DNA of 64,000 bases from Spartobacteria bacterium (GCA_003169695.1 PNAS01000073.1:134915-198914), one strand, 5' to 3'. Counted from the stretch's first letter, positions 34,477 through 43,890 are shown. The notes: generated by a model not told the origin, from the sequence alone. Program-made: numbers and translations.

Positions 34477-36084
34477 GTGACGGCAACCGCGAGTCCGAAC
34501 AAAAGGGTGAGCACTCGCGCGACCGGCGTCGTCGGCATCGCAATCCTTTGTAGCCGCGTGCTTGGGCTCCTGCGGGAGGTGATCTTTGCTTCGCTCTTCG
34601 GCGCGGGCAAAAACATGGACGCGTTTCTCACCGCCTTCCGCGCGCCGAACATGTTGCGCGATCTCTTTGCCGAGGGCGCACTTTCCACCGCCTTCGTCAC
34701 GACCTTCTCCGGTCGCATCGCAACTGATGGCGATCAATCTGCCTGGCGGCTCGCGAGCAAAGTCGCCACCCTGACCGTTGTCTTCATGAGCGCCGTCACT
34801 GTGCTCGGCGTGGTTTTTGCGCCTGCGCTCATCACGGTCCTCGCGCCCGGATTCGCTCCGGAGAAAGCAGAGCTCACGATTTTGCTCACACGGATCATGT
34901 TTCCTTTCATTCTGCTCGTCTCGCTCGCGGCTCTCGTTATGGGAATGTTGAACGCGAAGAATGTTTTCGGGATGCCCGCAATGGCCTCGAGCTTTTTCAA
35001 TCTCGGCTCGATTATCGGCGGCGTCGGATTTGGCTGGCTGCTGGATCCGCATTTCGGCAGTCGCGCGTTGATTGGCCTGTCGTTAGGCACGCTTGTCGGG
35101 GGATTATTGCAACTGCTCGTTCAGTTGCCGCCACTCGCGCGCGTCGGTTTCCGCTTCAAACCCGACTTCGACTGGCACGATCCTGGCGTGCGCAAGATCA
35201 TCGCCATGATGGTTCCGGCGACGATCGCGGCGAGTGCCGTGCAAGTGAACGTCGCGGTGAACAGCGGATTCGCTTCCGGTCTCGGCGATGGCCCGATGAC
35301 CTGGCTGAATATCGCGTTCCGATTGATGCAATTGCCGCTGGGTCTCTTCGGAGTCGCGATCGCCACCGTGACTCTTCCGCTCGTCTCACGCAGCGCCGCG
35401 CTCGGCAATACCGCTGAATTTCGCGGCGCGATTGCGCACTCTTTACGACTGGTCATGCTCCTGACGATTCCATCTGCGATCGGTCTGATCATCTTGGCGG
35501 AACCAATCATCAGTCTCATTTATCAACACGGGCGCTTCACGGCGGAATCGATGCGACAGACGGCTGCGGCGTTGCGCTTTTATGCGATCGGTCTCGCCGC
35601 ATATTCGGGAGTGAAAGTACTCGCGCCGGCGTTCTATGCGGTGGGCAAAAAGCAATTGCCGATGCTGGTGAGTTTGCTTTCAATCGCCGTGAATTTTGGG
35701 CTGAACTGGTTTTTCCGGTTTCAACTTGGGTGGGATCATCGCGGTCTCGCGCTTTCCACCAGTCTGGTGGCGATCACAAATTTCCTGCTTCTTTATCTGA
35801 TGATGCGACGACATGCGGTTCACCTCGAAACGCGCGCGCTGCTCTTCACGCTGGCAAAGCTGGCGATCGCTGGGGTAGCGCTCGCGCTCGTCTGCATTGG
35901 AGCGCAGTGGATATTTTTTCAATCGCTTCAAAGTTTGCGAGTCTGGCAAAAAGGCATTGAAGTCGTCGTCACCGTGGCAATTGGGGCAGCGGTGTTTTTC
36001 GGAGCGGCATATCTGCTGCACGTGGCGGAATTGCGGGATTTGGTGGTCTTGGTTCGGGGTCGCCTCACTCGCCTGCGTTCCTAA
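34477..36084 (+). CDS. murJ: Lipid II flippase MurJ (MviN)
   Basis: The protein has 535 residues and fourteen predicted transmembrane helices of the MOP superfamily. The N-terminal SRVLGLLREVIFASLFGAG and FRAPNMLRDLFAEGALSTAF are diagnostic, with conserved arginines lining the cavity. It translocates lipid II for peptidoglycan synthesis across the inner membrane. The start is GTG at 34477, 88 nt after the DUF2339 gene. An ATG is absent from the first 45 codons, so GTG is well supported. Confidence 0.95.
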   Translation: MTATASPNKRVSTRATGVVGIAILCSRVLGLLREVIFASLFGAGKNMDAFLTAFRAPNMLRDLFAEGALSTAFVTTFSGRIATDGDQSAWRLASKVATLTVVFMSAVTVLGVVFAPALITVLAPGFAPEKAELTILLTRIMFPFILLVSLAALVMGMLNAKNVFGMPAMASSFFNLGSIIGGVGFGWLLDPHFGSRALIGLSLGTLVGGLLQLLVQLPPLARVGFRFKPDFDWHDPGVRKIIAMMVPATIAASAVQVNVAVNSGFASGLGDGPMTWLNIAFRLMQLPLGLFGVAIATVTLPLVSRSAALGNTAEFRGAIAHSLRLVMLLTIPSAIGLIILAEPIISLIYQHGRFTAESMRQTAAALRFYAIGLAAYSGVKVLAPAFYAVGKKQLPMLVSLLSIAVNFGLNWFFRFQLGWDHRGLALSTSLVAITNFLLLYLMMRRHAVHLETRALLFTLAKLAIAGVALALVCIGAQWIFFQSLQSLRVWQKGIEVVVTVAIGAAVFFGAAYLLHVAELRDLVVLVRGRLTRLRS

Positions 36085-36123
36085 TCGGAGGGACGTGCTC
36101 CTGCGCGTCCCACTCTTTCGCCT

Positions 36124-36278
36124 GTCATCCCGAGCCGCGCAGAAGGCGAGGGACCTCACAATGGGTCAAACGCTAGCGCAATACGACAGGCGGGCTCAGC
36201 GGATCAGGCGTGATGTTTTTCCGTGTAATGCAAACTTCGTATGAGAGGTCCCTCGCCGTCTGCGCAGCTCGGGATGAC
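36124..36278. repeat. Dispersed palindrome GTCATCCCGAG...GGATGAC, copy 3
   Basis: This 155-bp member of the family at 24075 and 26741 has a left arm GTCATCCCGAGCCGCGCAGA and a right arm ending TGCGCAGCTCGGGATGAC. The arms pair over about 40 bases (through GGCGAGGGACCTC / GAGGTCCCTCGCC) around a larger central loop. It sits between convergent murJ and the gamma-family PLP gene. Confidence 0.8.
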
Positions 36279-36300
36279 ACGCGTTAAGTCCGAGCTCCCC

Positions 36301-37434
36301 CTACGAGAGCGCCTGCGCCAGGTCCTCGATCAAATCATCCGGATGCTCGAGCCCAATCGAAAGCCGCAGCAATCCCTGAGGCGTCCGAGGATCCTCGCCT
36401 TTGATCGAGGCCCGGTGTTCGATCAAACTTTCCACTCCACCCAAGCTGGTGGCACGAATGAAAATCGCCGTTTTCGCGGCCACACCAAGAGCTGCTTCGC
36501 GCCCGCCTTTCACTTCAAACGACAGCATGCCGCTAAACGCGTTCATCTGCCGCGCCGCGATTTCGTGGCCCGCATGTGAAGCGAGTCCCGGATAATGCAC
36601 TGTTTCCACGCGCGGATGGTCGGAGAGCCAGATCGCGATCTTGAGCGCGTTTTCCGAATGCGCGCGCATCCGCCACGGGAGTGTTTGCATGCCGCGGTGC
36701 ACGAGCCAGCAATCGAAGGGCGAGGGGACTGCGCCTGTCATGCCCTGAATCTCACGCACGCGATTCGCGATGCCGATCTCGGTTTTCCAGATCACTGCGC
36801 CTCCCGTTACGTCGCTGTGACCGCCCAAATATTTCGTCGTCGAATGAACCACCAAATCCGCGCCGAGTTCGAGCGGGCGCTGCACGACCGGCGCCCAAGT
36901 GTTATCGGAGACGCAGATTGCGCCCGCCGCGTGAGCGGCCTCCGCGATACGCGCGATATCGGTGATTTTTAGTTGAGGATTCGACGGCGTTTCCAGCCAG
37001 AAAAGTTTTGTCCGCGGTCGCACCGTCTTGTAGATTTCATCGATGTTGGTCATGTCGACGAAGCTCACGTCCAGACCCCAGCGAACGAAGACTTCACGAA
37101 GCAGCTTTGTCATCCCATGGTAGACATCGATCGGAGCAATCACATGGTCGCCCGGCGCCAACGCTTGCAAGATGGCACTAGATGCGGCCAAGCCGGACCC
37201 AAATGCGGCCGCGTCCTGGCCTCCTTCCAGCGCAGCCAGACCTTGTTCGAGCGCGTGGCGTGTCGGATTCGCGCTTCGAGCGTAGACGTACCCGTGAGGA
37301 TAACCGCCTTCGGCATCACGCTCGAAGGTGGTCGAGAGATGAATTGGCGGGGATACCGCGCCCGTCGCCGGATCAATGGCGTGCCCGGCGTGCACTGCCA
37401 ATGTCTCGATCCGAATCTTGCGTTTACTCTTCAC
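36301..37434 (-). CDS. Cys/Met metabolism PLP-dependent enzyme (cystathionine gamma-synthase/lyase type)
   Basis: The protein has about 378 residues, a fold-type I PLP enzyme. The signature blocks are YPHGYVYARSANPTRHALE, FGSGLAASSAILQAL, the PLP-lysine region VVHSTTKYLGGHSDVTGGAV and SLGGVESLIEHRAS. It catalyses gamma-replacement or elimination in methionine/cysteine metabolism, but synthase and lyase cannot be separated by eye. The start is a GTG at 37434 (or an adjacent TTG at 37437), at the edge of a dispersed repeat; the frame runs upstream through that repeat without homology. Confidence 0.88.
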   Translation of the reverse strand: MKSKRKIRIETLAVHAGHAIDPATGAVSPPIHLSTTFERDAEGGYPHGYVYARSANPTRHALEQGLAALEGGQDAAAFGSGLAASSAILQALAPGDHVIAPIDVYHGMTKLLREVFVRWGLDVSFVDMTNIDEIYKTVRPRTKLFWLETPSNPQLKITDIARIAEAAHAAGAICVSDNTWAPVVQRPLELGADLVVHSTTKYLGGHSDVTGGAVIWKTEIGIANRVREIQGMTGAVPSPFDCWLVHRGMQTLPWRMRAHSENALKIAIWLSDHPRVETVHYPGLASHAGHEIAARQMNAFSGMLSFEVKGGREAALGVAAKTAIFIRATSLGGVESLIEHRASIKGEDPRTPQGLLRLSIGLEHPDDLIEDLAQALS

Positions 37435-37437
37435 CAA

Positions 37438-37532
37438 GGTAGGGACGCATCTCCCAGGCGTCCGACGAATTTCGTCGCGAAACGGCGCAATGCAAAAAAC
37501 TCCGATGTCTGCGGAGAGCCGTCCCTGCCTGT
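37438..37532. repeat. REPIN-like element, GGTAGGGACG ... CGTCCCTGCCTGTG, copy 2
   Basis: It has the same ends as the element at 30018-30148. The internal sequence also overlaps (GGCGTCCGACGAATTTCGTCG versus GGCGTCCGTCGAATT), which shows common origin, but the centre is shorter (95 bp). It lies just upstream of the PLP enzyme start, so it may carry part of that gene's leader. Confidence 0.75.
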
Positions 37533-37616
37533 GATTCGATTTGACGGCTCGATTCCTCCGGCGCAAATAGCACCTGAATCTTTCTCCCGGCTATTTTACC
37601 TTCCCGGCCTCTCTTT

Positions 37617-38879
37617 ATGAGCATTTACAACGACGAAGTGTTCCAGATGGCTTGCGACCAGTTCCAAGTCATCGCCGATTACCTGGAGATCGATCCCAAC
37701 GATCGTGACCGGCTTATGTTCCCCAAGCGTGCCATCGCGGTCACGCTTCCGGTTCACATGGACGACGGCAACACCCAGACTTTCCAGGGTTATCGCGTTC
37801 AACATCACCTGACCCTCGGGCCCACCAAGGGAGGCACCCGGTTCGCGCCCACTCTTTCCATGGGCGAAACCGCTGCGCTCGCGATGTGGATGAGCTGGAA
37901 ATGCGCGCTCGCCAATTTGCCCTACGGCGGCGCGAAAGGGGGCATCGCGTGCGATCCCGCAAAACTTTCGCGCAACGAACTCGAAGCCATCTCGCGACGT
38001 TACATGCAGGAAATGATTCCGTTCGTTGGTCCGCACACCGACATCATGGGCCCGGACATGGGGACAAACGAGCAGGTCATGGCGTGGTTCATGGACACCT
38101 ACTCGGTCTACCAGGGTTATTGCGTCAACGAAATCGTGACCGGCAAACCAGTGTCGATCGGCGGCACGGAAGGCCGCCGCGAGGCGACCGGGCGCGGCGT
38201 GGTTTATCTGATCGAGCGTGCGACGGACATGTTGAAACTCGATCCGAAAAAATGCACCGCGATCGTGCAGGGATTTGGCAACGTCGGTTCCGTGGCGGCA
38301 TTATCGCTCGCGCTCAACACGGGCATGAAAATCGTCGGCATTAGCGACGCGACTGTGGCGCTATACAATCCAAAGGGCATTGATGTTGCGAAGGCGGAAC
38401 AGCACGTCTTGAAAAAGGGAAATCTGCGCGCCTTCGATGAAGGCGACCGGATCGACCCGAACGAGATGCTCATCATGCCCTGCGACGTACTCGTGCCGTC
38501 TGCGGTCGATCGCGTGATAAACGGAAAGAATGCCGCGAAATTGCAATGCCGGATTCTTGCGGAAGGGGCGAACGGGCCCACCACGCCCGAAGCCGATCTT
38601 ATTCTCAACGAACGCTGGGAGGAGCTCTTCATCATTCCCGATATTCTCTGCAACGCCGGCGGCGTGATCGTTTCCTACTTCGAATGGGTTCAGGGTTTGC
38701 AGGCGTTCATGTGGACCGAGACCGAAGTGACCGACAAACTTTTCCGCATTCTCGAACATTCATTCACGCAAGTCATTCGACGCGCGAAGGCGCACAAAAT
38801 TTCGCACCGGACGGCGGCCATGGCGATCGGTGTCGAGCGTGTTATGAAAGCGAAGCATGCCCGCGGTTTGTTCCCATGA
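37617..38879 (+). CDS. gdhA: Glutamate dehydrogenase (Glu/Leu/Phe/Val dehydrogenase family)
   Basis: The protein has 420 residues. The substrate-binding block GYRVQHHLTLGPTKGGTRF, the catalytic-lysine block LPYGGAKGGIACDP, and MGTNEQVMAWFMDTYS precede a Rossmann domain with VQGFGNVGSVAAL. The C-terminal ANGPTTPEADLIL is typical. It interconverts glutamate and 2-oxoglutarate with ammonia; the cofactor preference cannot be told by eye. It starts 50 nt or more from its neighbours upstream and is followed 6 nt later by an aldose-epimerase-like gene, so the two are in one operon. Confidence 0.93.
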   Translation: MSIYNDEVFQMACDQFQVIADYLEIDPNDRDRLMFPKRAIAVTLPVHMDDGNTQTFQGYRVQHHLTLGPTKGGTRFAPTLSMGETAALAMWMSWKCALANLPYGGAKGGIACDPAKLSRNELEAISRRYMQEMIPFVGPHTDIMGPDMGTNEQVMAWFMDTYSVYQGYCVNEIVTGKPVSIGGTEGRREATGRGVVYLIERATDMLKLDPKKCTAIVQGFGNVGSVAALSLALNTGMKIVGISDATVALYNPKGIDVAKAEQHVLKKGNLRAFDEGDRIDPNEMLIMPCDVLVPSAVDRVINGKNAAKLQCRILAEGANGPTTPEADLILNERWEELFIIPDILCNAGGVIVSYFEWVQGLQAFMWTETEVTDKLFRILEHSFTQVIRRAKAHKISHRTAAMAIGVERVMKAKHARGLFP

Positions 38880-38885
38880 TTCGCG

Positions 38886-39824
38886 ATGAAGTTCACGCAG
38901 CGCGAAGATAAGCGGGGCGACCGTCTTTTTGACGTCCTGACGGAGGAAGAGAACGGACTTCGTCTCATTGTCTCGCGTCTCGGCGCGGAATTGATCAGCG
39001 TGGCGCGGCGGGACGCCGGCGGTAAATGGATCGGCTTCCTGAATCGCGATAACGAGATCGGTCCGCCCGCGAAAGGTTGGGCGAATCACGCCACCGTGAT
39101 GGGTTACTATCTTCACCGCATCAAGAACGAGCGCACGCTCTACCGCGGCCAGGAAATCCGCGGCGGCACGCACAGTTTTCTGCGCGGCAAGGTGTGGCAT
39201 TTCATAGAGTCGGATCGCAACGGTGAACTAACCTACCGCGTAACTCCAAAGGATTTTTCGACGACTGAGTATCCGCTTCGAGTGTCGCTCGATCTGACCT
39301 ATCGAATCGAAGATACTCGCATTTCCATCGTCTTTAAATTTAAGAACGACGAACTTGGATTGATCGCGCATGTCAGCTTCGGCTTGCATCCTGGGTTTGC
39401 CGCGACTTCGTTCGACTCCTTCCGTTTCGAAATGCCGGCCGGTCTTTACCGGCGTCATTTCTCTCCCGAAAATTATCTAAGCGGCGAGACGGAAGACATT
39501 CGGTTCGCCGGAGGTGAGATGCCTTTTGCGAAAGAAAAACTGGAAGGGTCTTACATTCTCGAATTGGTGGAGGTTCCGAATCGCACCTTCACGTATGCAG
39601 ATCCGCCGAAAGGGCGAAGCGTCACCTTGGATCTGAGCGGCGTTCCTTATCTAACGCTGTGGTCCGACGGCGGACCATTTCTCTGTGTCGAGCCGTGCTG
39701 GGGGTTGACCGACCACCATGCGCAGCGCGCATTCGAAAACAAAGAAGGAATACAACAGATCGCTCCGGGCCAGGAACTCGTCGCCGGTTTTTCCCTCGAA
39801 CCGCAGCTATCGCTCTCGGCATGA
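38886..39824 (+). CDS. Aldose 1-epimerase family protein
   Basis: The protein has 312 residues with a galactose-mutarotase-like beta-sandwich. It starts with GLRLIVSRLGAELISVARRD, continues with NHATVMGYYLHRIKNE and RGGTHSFLRGKVW, and has HVSFGLHPGFA (probable active-site His) and PYLTLWSDGGPFLCVEPCWG near the C-terminus. It resembles the LacX-like branch of the family, whose substrates are uncertain. It begins 6 nt after gdhA. Confidence 0.85.
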   Translation: MKFTQREDKRGDRLFDVLTEEENGLRLIVSRLGAELISVARRDAGGKWIGFLNRDNEIGPPAKGWANHATVMGYYLHRIKNERTLYRGQEIRGGTHSFLRGKVWHFIESDRNGELTYRVTPKDFSTTEYPLRVSLDLTYRIEDTRISIVFKFKNDELGLIAHVSFGLHPGFAATSFDSFRFEMPAGLYRRHFSPENYLSGETEDIRFAGGEMPFAKEKLEGSYILELVEVPNRTFTYADPPKGRSVTLDLSGVPYLTLWSDGGPFLCVEPCWGLTDHHAQRAFENKEGIQQIAPGQELVAGFSLEPQLSLSA

Positions 39825-39845
39825 TCTTCGGCTGACGGCCAGCAC

Positions 39846-39938
39846 GTCATCCGAGGCTGGCGCAGCGCGGAAAGAGAGCCTGCACTGAGCGAAGCGAATG
39901 TGGACCTCGCAACTGCAATCTTCGCGGCTCGGGGTGAC
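39846..39938. repeat. Divergent member of the GTCATCC...GGGTGAC palindrome family
   Basis: The left end GTCATCCGAGGCTGGCGCAG and the right end TTCGCGGCTCGGGGTGAC match the arms of the 24075 family with changes. The middle contains GTGGACCTCGCAACTGCAA, corresponding to the GACCTCTCAATTGCA part. It lies between convergent genes. Confidence 0.55.
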
Positions 39939-39948
39939 CGCTGCACCC

Positions 39949-41289
39949 CTACAGCCCGGCGAACGCGCGAGCCAAAACCTCCAGCAGAAAATCAGCGTCG
40001 ACTTGGTTGATGCACATCGGCGGTGCGAATCGCACCGTCTGTCCCTGCAGTCCACCCTTGCCGAGCAGCAATCCCATTTCTCTCGCGCTCTCCAGAACCT
40101 GAGCGCATTCCGCTTTCGCCGGTTCCTTCGTCGCACGGTCTTTCACCAGCTCAATCCCCAGCATCAAGCCTCTGCCGCGCACATCGCCAATGATGTTGTG
40201 CTTCTGCTTCAATTTCTCGAGCCCGTCCAAAAGACGTGTGCCCAGCTTGAGCGAGTTGGCCTGGAGCTGTTCGCGCTCGATCACCTCCAGCACCGCCTGG
40301 CCCTGCGCGCACACGACCGGATTCCCGCCAAACGTATTGAAGTGCGTTCGCTTCGCTATCGTCGCGGCGATTTCCGGCGTGGTGACCACGGCGGCGAGCG
40401 GGCAGCCGTTGCCGATGCCTTTAGCCATTGTCACGATATCAGGAATAACGTCTTGCGTTTCGAATCCCCAAAAATGCGTGCCGGTGCGACCGAACCCAGC
40501 CTGGACTTCGTCCGCGATGCAAATTCCTCCGGCGCTTCGCACATGTTCATAAGCATGCTTGAGATAACCATCGGGAAAAACCACGACGCCGCCCACGCCT
40601 TGGATCGATTCCGCAATAAACCCCGCGATTTGCCCTGAAGTGCCGTAGTCGATCAGGTCCTTCACATCGGCGGCGTAGTTTTTCCCGGCATCCGGGTCGT
40701 CGCGCCCCCATCGGCCGCGATACGGATCCGGCGTCATTGCGTGATGGACACCGAAACTGTGCGGCACATTAAACTTCCAGGTGTTGTGCGAAGTGAGTCC
40801 CATCGTCGAAGCGTTGCCGCCGTGATAAGAATTGCGCAGTGCGATCACGTCGTAGTTGCCGGTGTAAGCACGCGCCATCATCAGCGCCAGGTCGTTCGCT
40901 TCCGATCCTGAGTTGACGAAGTAGCAGACCTTTAGATTCCACGGCATTTTCGACGCCAGCTTTTCCGCGTATTCCGCGATGTTTGGGTGCAAATAAATCG
41001 TCGTGGAATGTTGCAGCGTTGCGTTCTGCCGGTTGGCCGCTTCCACCACGTGAGGATGACAATGCCCCACGCTCACCGTCACGATCCCGGCGAGGGCATC
41101 GAGGTAGCGACGTCCCGTCTCGTCGAAGACGTATTGCATCCGGCCCTCGACAATCATGATTGGCTTTTTGTAGTAGAGAAAAATCCCCGGATTCAGGAAT
41201 TGCTTGCGCAGCCGCAACACTTCGCCGGCTGGCGGGCCATCATATTGTTTCGGCTGATGTTCGAATGGCGGAAGGTCGGGAATTTTCAT
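39949..41289 (-). CDS. Class III aminotransferase, AGXT2-like
   Basis: The protein has 446 residues, PLP-dependent. The class III signatures are clear: [64 protein letters not shown], and the PLP-lysine block [15 protein letters not shown]. The layout matches the alanine-glyoxylate/beta-alanine-pyruvate (AGXT2) group. Beta-alanine is a likely amino donor given neighbouring panD and carbamoyl-amino-acid hydrolase genes on the same strand (inference). The ATG at 41289 is used. It lies 98 nt downstream of panD. Confidence 0.87.
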   Translation of the reverse strand: MKIPDLPPFEHQPKQYDGPPAGEVLRLRKQFLNPGIFLYYKKPIMIVEGRMQYVFDETGRRYLDALAGIVTVSVGHCHPHVVEAANRQNATLQHSTTIYLHPNIAEYAEKLASKMPWNLKVCYFVNSGSEANDLALMMARAYTGNYDVIALRNSYHGGNASTMGLTSHNTWKFNVPHSFGVHHAMTPDPYRGRWGRDDPDAGKNYAADVKDLIDYGTSGQIAGFIAESIQGVGGVVVFPDGYLKHAYEHVRSAGGICIADEVQAGFGRTGTHFWGFETQDVIPDIVTMAKGIGNGCPLAAVVTTPEIAATIAKRTHFNTFGGNPVVCAQGQAVLEVIEREQLQANSLKLGTRLLDGLEKLKQKHNIIGDVRGRGLMLGIELVKDRATKEPAKAECAQVLESAREMGLLLGKGGLQGQTVRFAPPMCINQVDADFLLEVLARAFAGL

Positions 41290-41387
41290 TCGATTTTTGC
41301 GGGAAGCGGGAACGAAGGTCGCTCGTTGCTTGGAAATTCAAACCCTACAGGCCAAATCGACAGGCTGATCGCTTGGAGCATTCGCGA

Positions 41388-41798
41388 TTACTCGCCCGCC
41401 AGCGCCAGGTCTCGCGCCGTGTGCCGTGCCTTCGTCTCAGCTTCTGCGCAGCGAACGACCCGGTTTTGAGCGTCGAGCACAGCCACGCGCGGATGATGAG
41501 TCTTCGCTTCTTCCAAGGTCAATCGTGCAAAACTCATGATGGTCAGACGATCGCCGATTGCGCCGAGATGAGCCGTGGCGCCATTTAATTCGATCAGACC
41601 CATTCCGGCCGTTCCATAGATAACGTAAGTCTCGAAGCGTTCTCCATTCTGCAAGTTCCCAACAAGGATTTTTTCGTATGGGAGGAGCCCCACCATTTCG
41701 GCAATATCGGCGGAAACGGTGAGACTGCCTTCGTAGTGCAGACTCGCGCCTGTCACGGCCGCGCGATGAATCTTGGATTTTAACAGAGTGACCTGCAT
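41388..41798 (-). CDS. panD: Aspartate 1-decarboxylase
   Basis: The proenzyme has 136 residues and self-cleaves at Gly24-Ser25 (LHYEGSLTVS) to form the pyruvoyl group that decarboxylates aspartate to beta-alanine. MQVTLLKSKIHRAAVTGA, YVIYGTAGMGLIELNGATAHL and DRLTIMSFARL are diagnostic. Beta-alanine goes to pantothenate and coenzyme A. The ATG at 41798 is the family start; the open frame upstream is not conserved. It sits between a carbamoyl-amino-acid hydrolase and an AGXT2-like aminotransferase, all on the minus strand. Confidence 0.96.
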   Translation of the reverse strand: MQVTLLKSKIHRAAVTGASLHYEGSLTVSADIAEMVGLLPYEKILVGNLQNGERFETYVIYGTAGMGLIELNGATAHLGAIGDRLTIMSFARLTLEEAKTHHPRVAVLDAQNRVVRCAEAETKARHTARDLALAGE

Positions 41799-41854
41799 TG
41801 AGTGCGACAAAGAGAGCTTAGGCCGGCGTTTTTTGCAACGCACTTTCGGCGGGG

Positions 41855-43108
41855 TCAGCGACTCCGCCCTACAGATGTCCACGGCATCGCTTTCTCCGCC
41901 AATTTGTCGAGCGCGATAACCGCCAATTCGAGATGCTCCTCCTTCGTGTCCTCCATCTTGTTGTGACTGATGCCCTGCAGGCTTTGCACGAATATCATGA
42001 TGGTTGGAACGCCGGCGCGCGCCACTTCGGCGGCGTCGTGAAGTGGGCCCGACGGCAACTGATGGGCAGCGACGCCGCTTTCGGAAATTGCTTCATCGGA
42101 GAGCGCGATGAGATCGGCGTGAAAGCGAATCGGTTCGATTTGCCAGATTCGGTCCCATGAGACCGTGACATCTCCTTCCCTGGCAAAGCGTTCGCTGGCT
42201 TCTTTTGCTTCTCGCAGCATCCGGGCGAGCACGTCTCCATCGAGATGTCGCTGATCGAGCGTAATGCGACATTTCTCGATGACGCTGGTGACGATCCCGG
42301 GTCCGGTGCTGCAGGAGCCGATGGTGCAAACGCCGCCATTGCGTTCGGTGATGCGATAAATCTCCGGACTCATTTTCGCTGCGGCCAGAAACGCATCTTT
42401 TCGTTTGTTCATCGGCGTGCTGCCGGAATGGGCGGCCTGACCGTGGAAAGTAATTGCGTGGCGTTCGACGCCAAATGTTCCGAGCACGGTCCCGAGCGGC
42501 TGATCCAAATCGAGAAGAACTGGACCTTGTTCGATGTGCAACTCGAGATAAGCTGCGGCGTTCGCGAGCTCCTTGCGACAATCCTTCACCTTCTCAAAAT
42601 CAATTCCATTCGCTTCAAGCGCCGCGGGCAGCGTGATGCCCTCCTTGTCTTTCAAACCTCGCGCTTCATCCAACTCCAGGTGACCGGAGCACGCCGATGA
42701 ACCGAAGAGGCTCTTCCCGAACCGAACGCCTTCTTCGTCAGCCCAATCCACCAGTCGCACCGTGACCGGTGGCTTGCCGCTGTATTGCGCATCCATGCGC
42801 CGAAGAATTTCGACGCCAGCGAGTGTGTCGAGAGAGCCATCGAGCCAGCCGCCATTCGGCACCGAATCGATGTGCCCTCCGATCAGAAGCGCTTTCTCTG
42901 ATTCGCCGTGCAAAGTCGCCCAAAGATTCCCAGCTTCGTCGGTGTGAATTTCAACCGATAGTTCCTCCAGCTTCCGTCGAAGCCAGGCCCGAGCCTTCGC
43001 CCATGTTGGAGTGAACGCGACTCGCTGCGCGCCATTCTTGTCGCCGGTTAATTCCCGCAACTCCTTCAGTTCCGTGACCGTCCGCCTTGGATTGAGAGCC
43101 GCATTCAT
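41855..43108 (-). CDS. M20-family Zn-dependent amidohydrolase (N-carbamoyl-beta-alanine / allantoate type)
   Basis: The protein has 417 residues. Metal-site motifs are LLIGGHIDSVPNGGWLDGSL (His, Asp), VDWADEEGVRFGKSLFGSS (Glu-Glu), and LHIEQGPVL; the dimerisation-domain block GQAAHSGSTPMNKRKDAFLAA is intact, and DAAEVARAGVPTIMIF holds the last His/Asp region. Family members hydrolyse carbamoyl amino acids, beta-ureidopropionate or allantoate. The neighbouring panD and AGXT2-like genes make beta-alanine release the attractive reading. Its start overlaps the stop of the spermidine-synthase-like gene by 4 bases. Confidence 0.85.
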   Translation of the reverse strand: MNAALNPRRTVTELKELRELTGDKNGAQRVAFTPTWAKARAWLRRKLEELSVEIHTDEAGNLWATLHGESEKALLIGGHIDSVPNGGWLDGSLDTLAGVEILRRMDAQYSGKPPVTVRLVDWADEEGVRFGKSLFGSSACSGHLELDEARGLKDKEGITLPAALEANGIDFEKVKDCRKELANAAAYLELHIEQGPVLLDLDQPLGTVLGTFGVERHAITFHGQAAHSGSTPMNKRKDAFLAAAKMSPEIYRITERNGGVCTIGSCSTGPGIVTSVIEKCRITLDQRHLDGDVLARMLREAKEASERFAREGDVTVSWDRIWQIEPIRFHADLIALSDEAISESGVAAHQLPSGPLHDAAEVARAGVPTIMIFVQSLQGISHNKMEDTKEEHLELAVIALDKLAEKAMPWTSVGRSR

Positions 43109-43890
43109 TTCTCTGATCGAGAATAGACGTCGCGCCTGGAGGCAGAATCCGGAGGCCGCGCCGCTTTCTCATGCGTGTCTTTCGGCGGAAGCGGAGCGTT
43201 CGGATCACGCAGCCGTGGCTTGGTTTCGCCGACATAGATCCGATGCTCGAAGCGCTTTGCGCGGTCATGCGACTTGGCTTCAACCACGTGCACGCGAAAG
43301 CCCGCACGGGCGAGCGACTCACCAAACGCCTCCTCGTCCGTCGCGGACCAAAACGCGACGCGGCCGCCTGGTTGCAGAGCGTTGGCAATGCGATTGAATC
43401 CGCGGCGACTGTAGATTTGCGCGTTCCGCGCCTGCACAAACGAGGTGGGTCCATTATCGACATCGAGAAGGATGGCGTCATACCGCGCCCCCTGCGCGCG
43501 CCGGATGATTCGAAAAACATCCTCGGTGAAAACTTTCACCCGGCGGTCGTTCAGCAGAGCGCCGTTTACCTTCATCAGGAATTGCCGATTCCACTCGACC
43601 ACCTCCGGCAGCAGTTCCGCAACGTGAACCTCCGCCTTTTTTCCGACGATCGAAAGCACGGCCTTCAACGAGAATCCGAGCCCCAACCCGCCGATCAGGA
43701 CGCGCGGATGCGGATGCCGGCTCAAGTTCTGACACGCGAGCTTCGCCAGCAGAATTTCAGATGTCGTCGAGGTGGTGCTCATGAGCTGGCGGCCGTTGAG
43801 CTTCATGAAGTGATCGCCGTCGTGCTCGTGCAGCGTGAATCGTCCGCCATCGGGCGCGATCGTTTCGGCGAGAGTGCGAAAGGGCTTCAT
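43105..43890 (-). CDS. Spermidine-synthase-like (polyamine aminopropyltransferase-fold) methyltransferase
   Basis: The protein has 261 residues with a Rossmann core: RVLIGGLGLGFSLKAVL (nucleotide motif, about 62-78), VHVAELLPEVVEWN and YDAILLDVDNGPTSFV. The residues for putrescine binding in true SpeE (YxDxx) are not clear, so an aminopropyltransferase activity is doubtful. The ATG at 43890 (MKPFRTLAETIA) is chosen; the frame remains open to 44058 only because it runs into the REPIN-like repeat. It overlaps the amidohydrolase gene by 4 bases, so the two are translationally coupled. Confidence 0.8.
   Translation of the reverse strand: MKPFRTLAETIAPDGGRFTLHEHDGDHFMKLNGRQLMSTTSTTSEILLAKLACQNLSRHPHPRVLIGGLGLGFSLKAVLSIVGKKAEVHVAELLPEVVEWNRQFLMKVNGALLNDRRVKVFTEDVFRIIRRAQGARYDAILLDVDNGPTSFVQARNAQIYSRRGFNRIANALQPGGRVAFWSATDEEAFGESLARAGFRVHVVEAKSHDRAKRFEHRIYVGETKPRLRDPNAPLPPKDTHEKAARPPDSASRRDVYSRSEK

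Noticed and set aside
32750..34480. A 576-residue open reading frame on the plus strand inside the DUF2339 gene
   Set aside because: It is in a shifted frame of a convincing gene, is Arg/Ser/Pro-rich, has no family features and is explained by GC-biased third positions.
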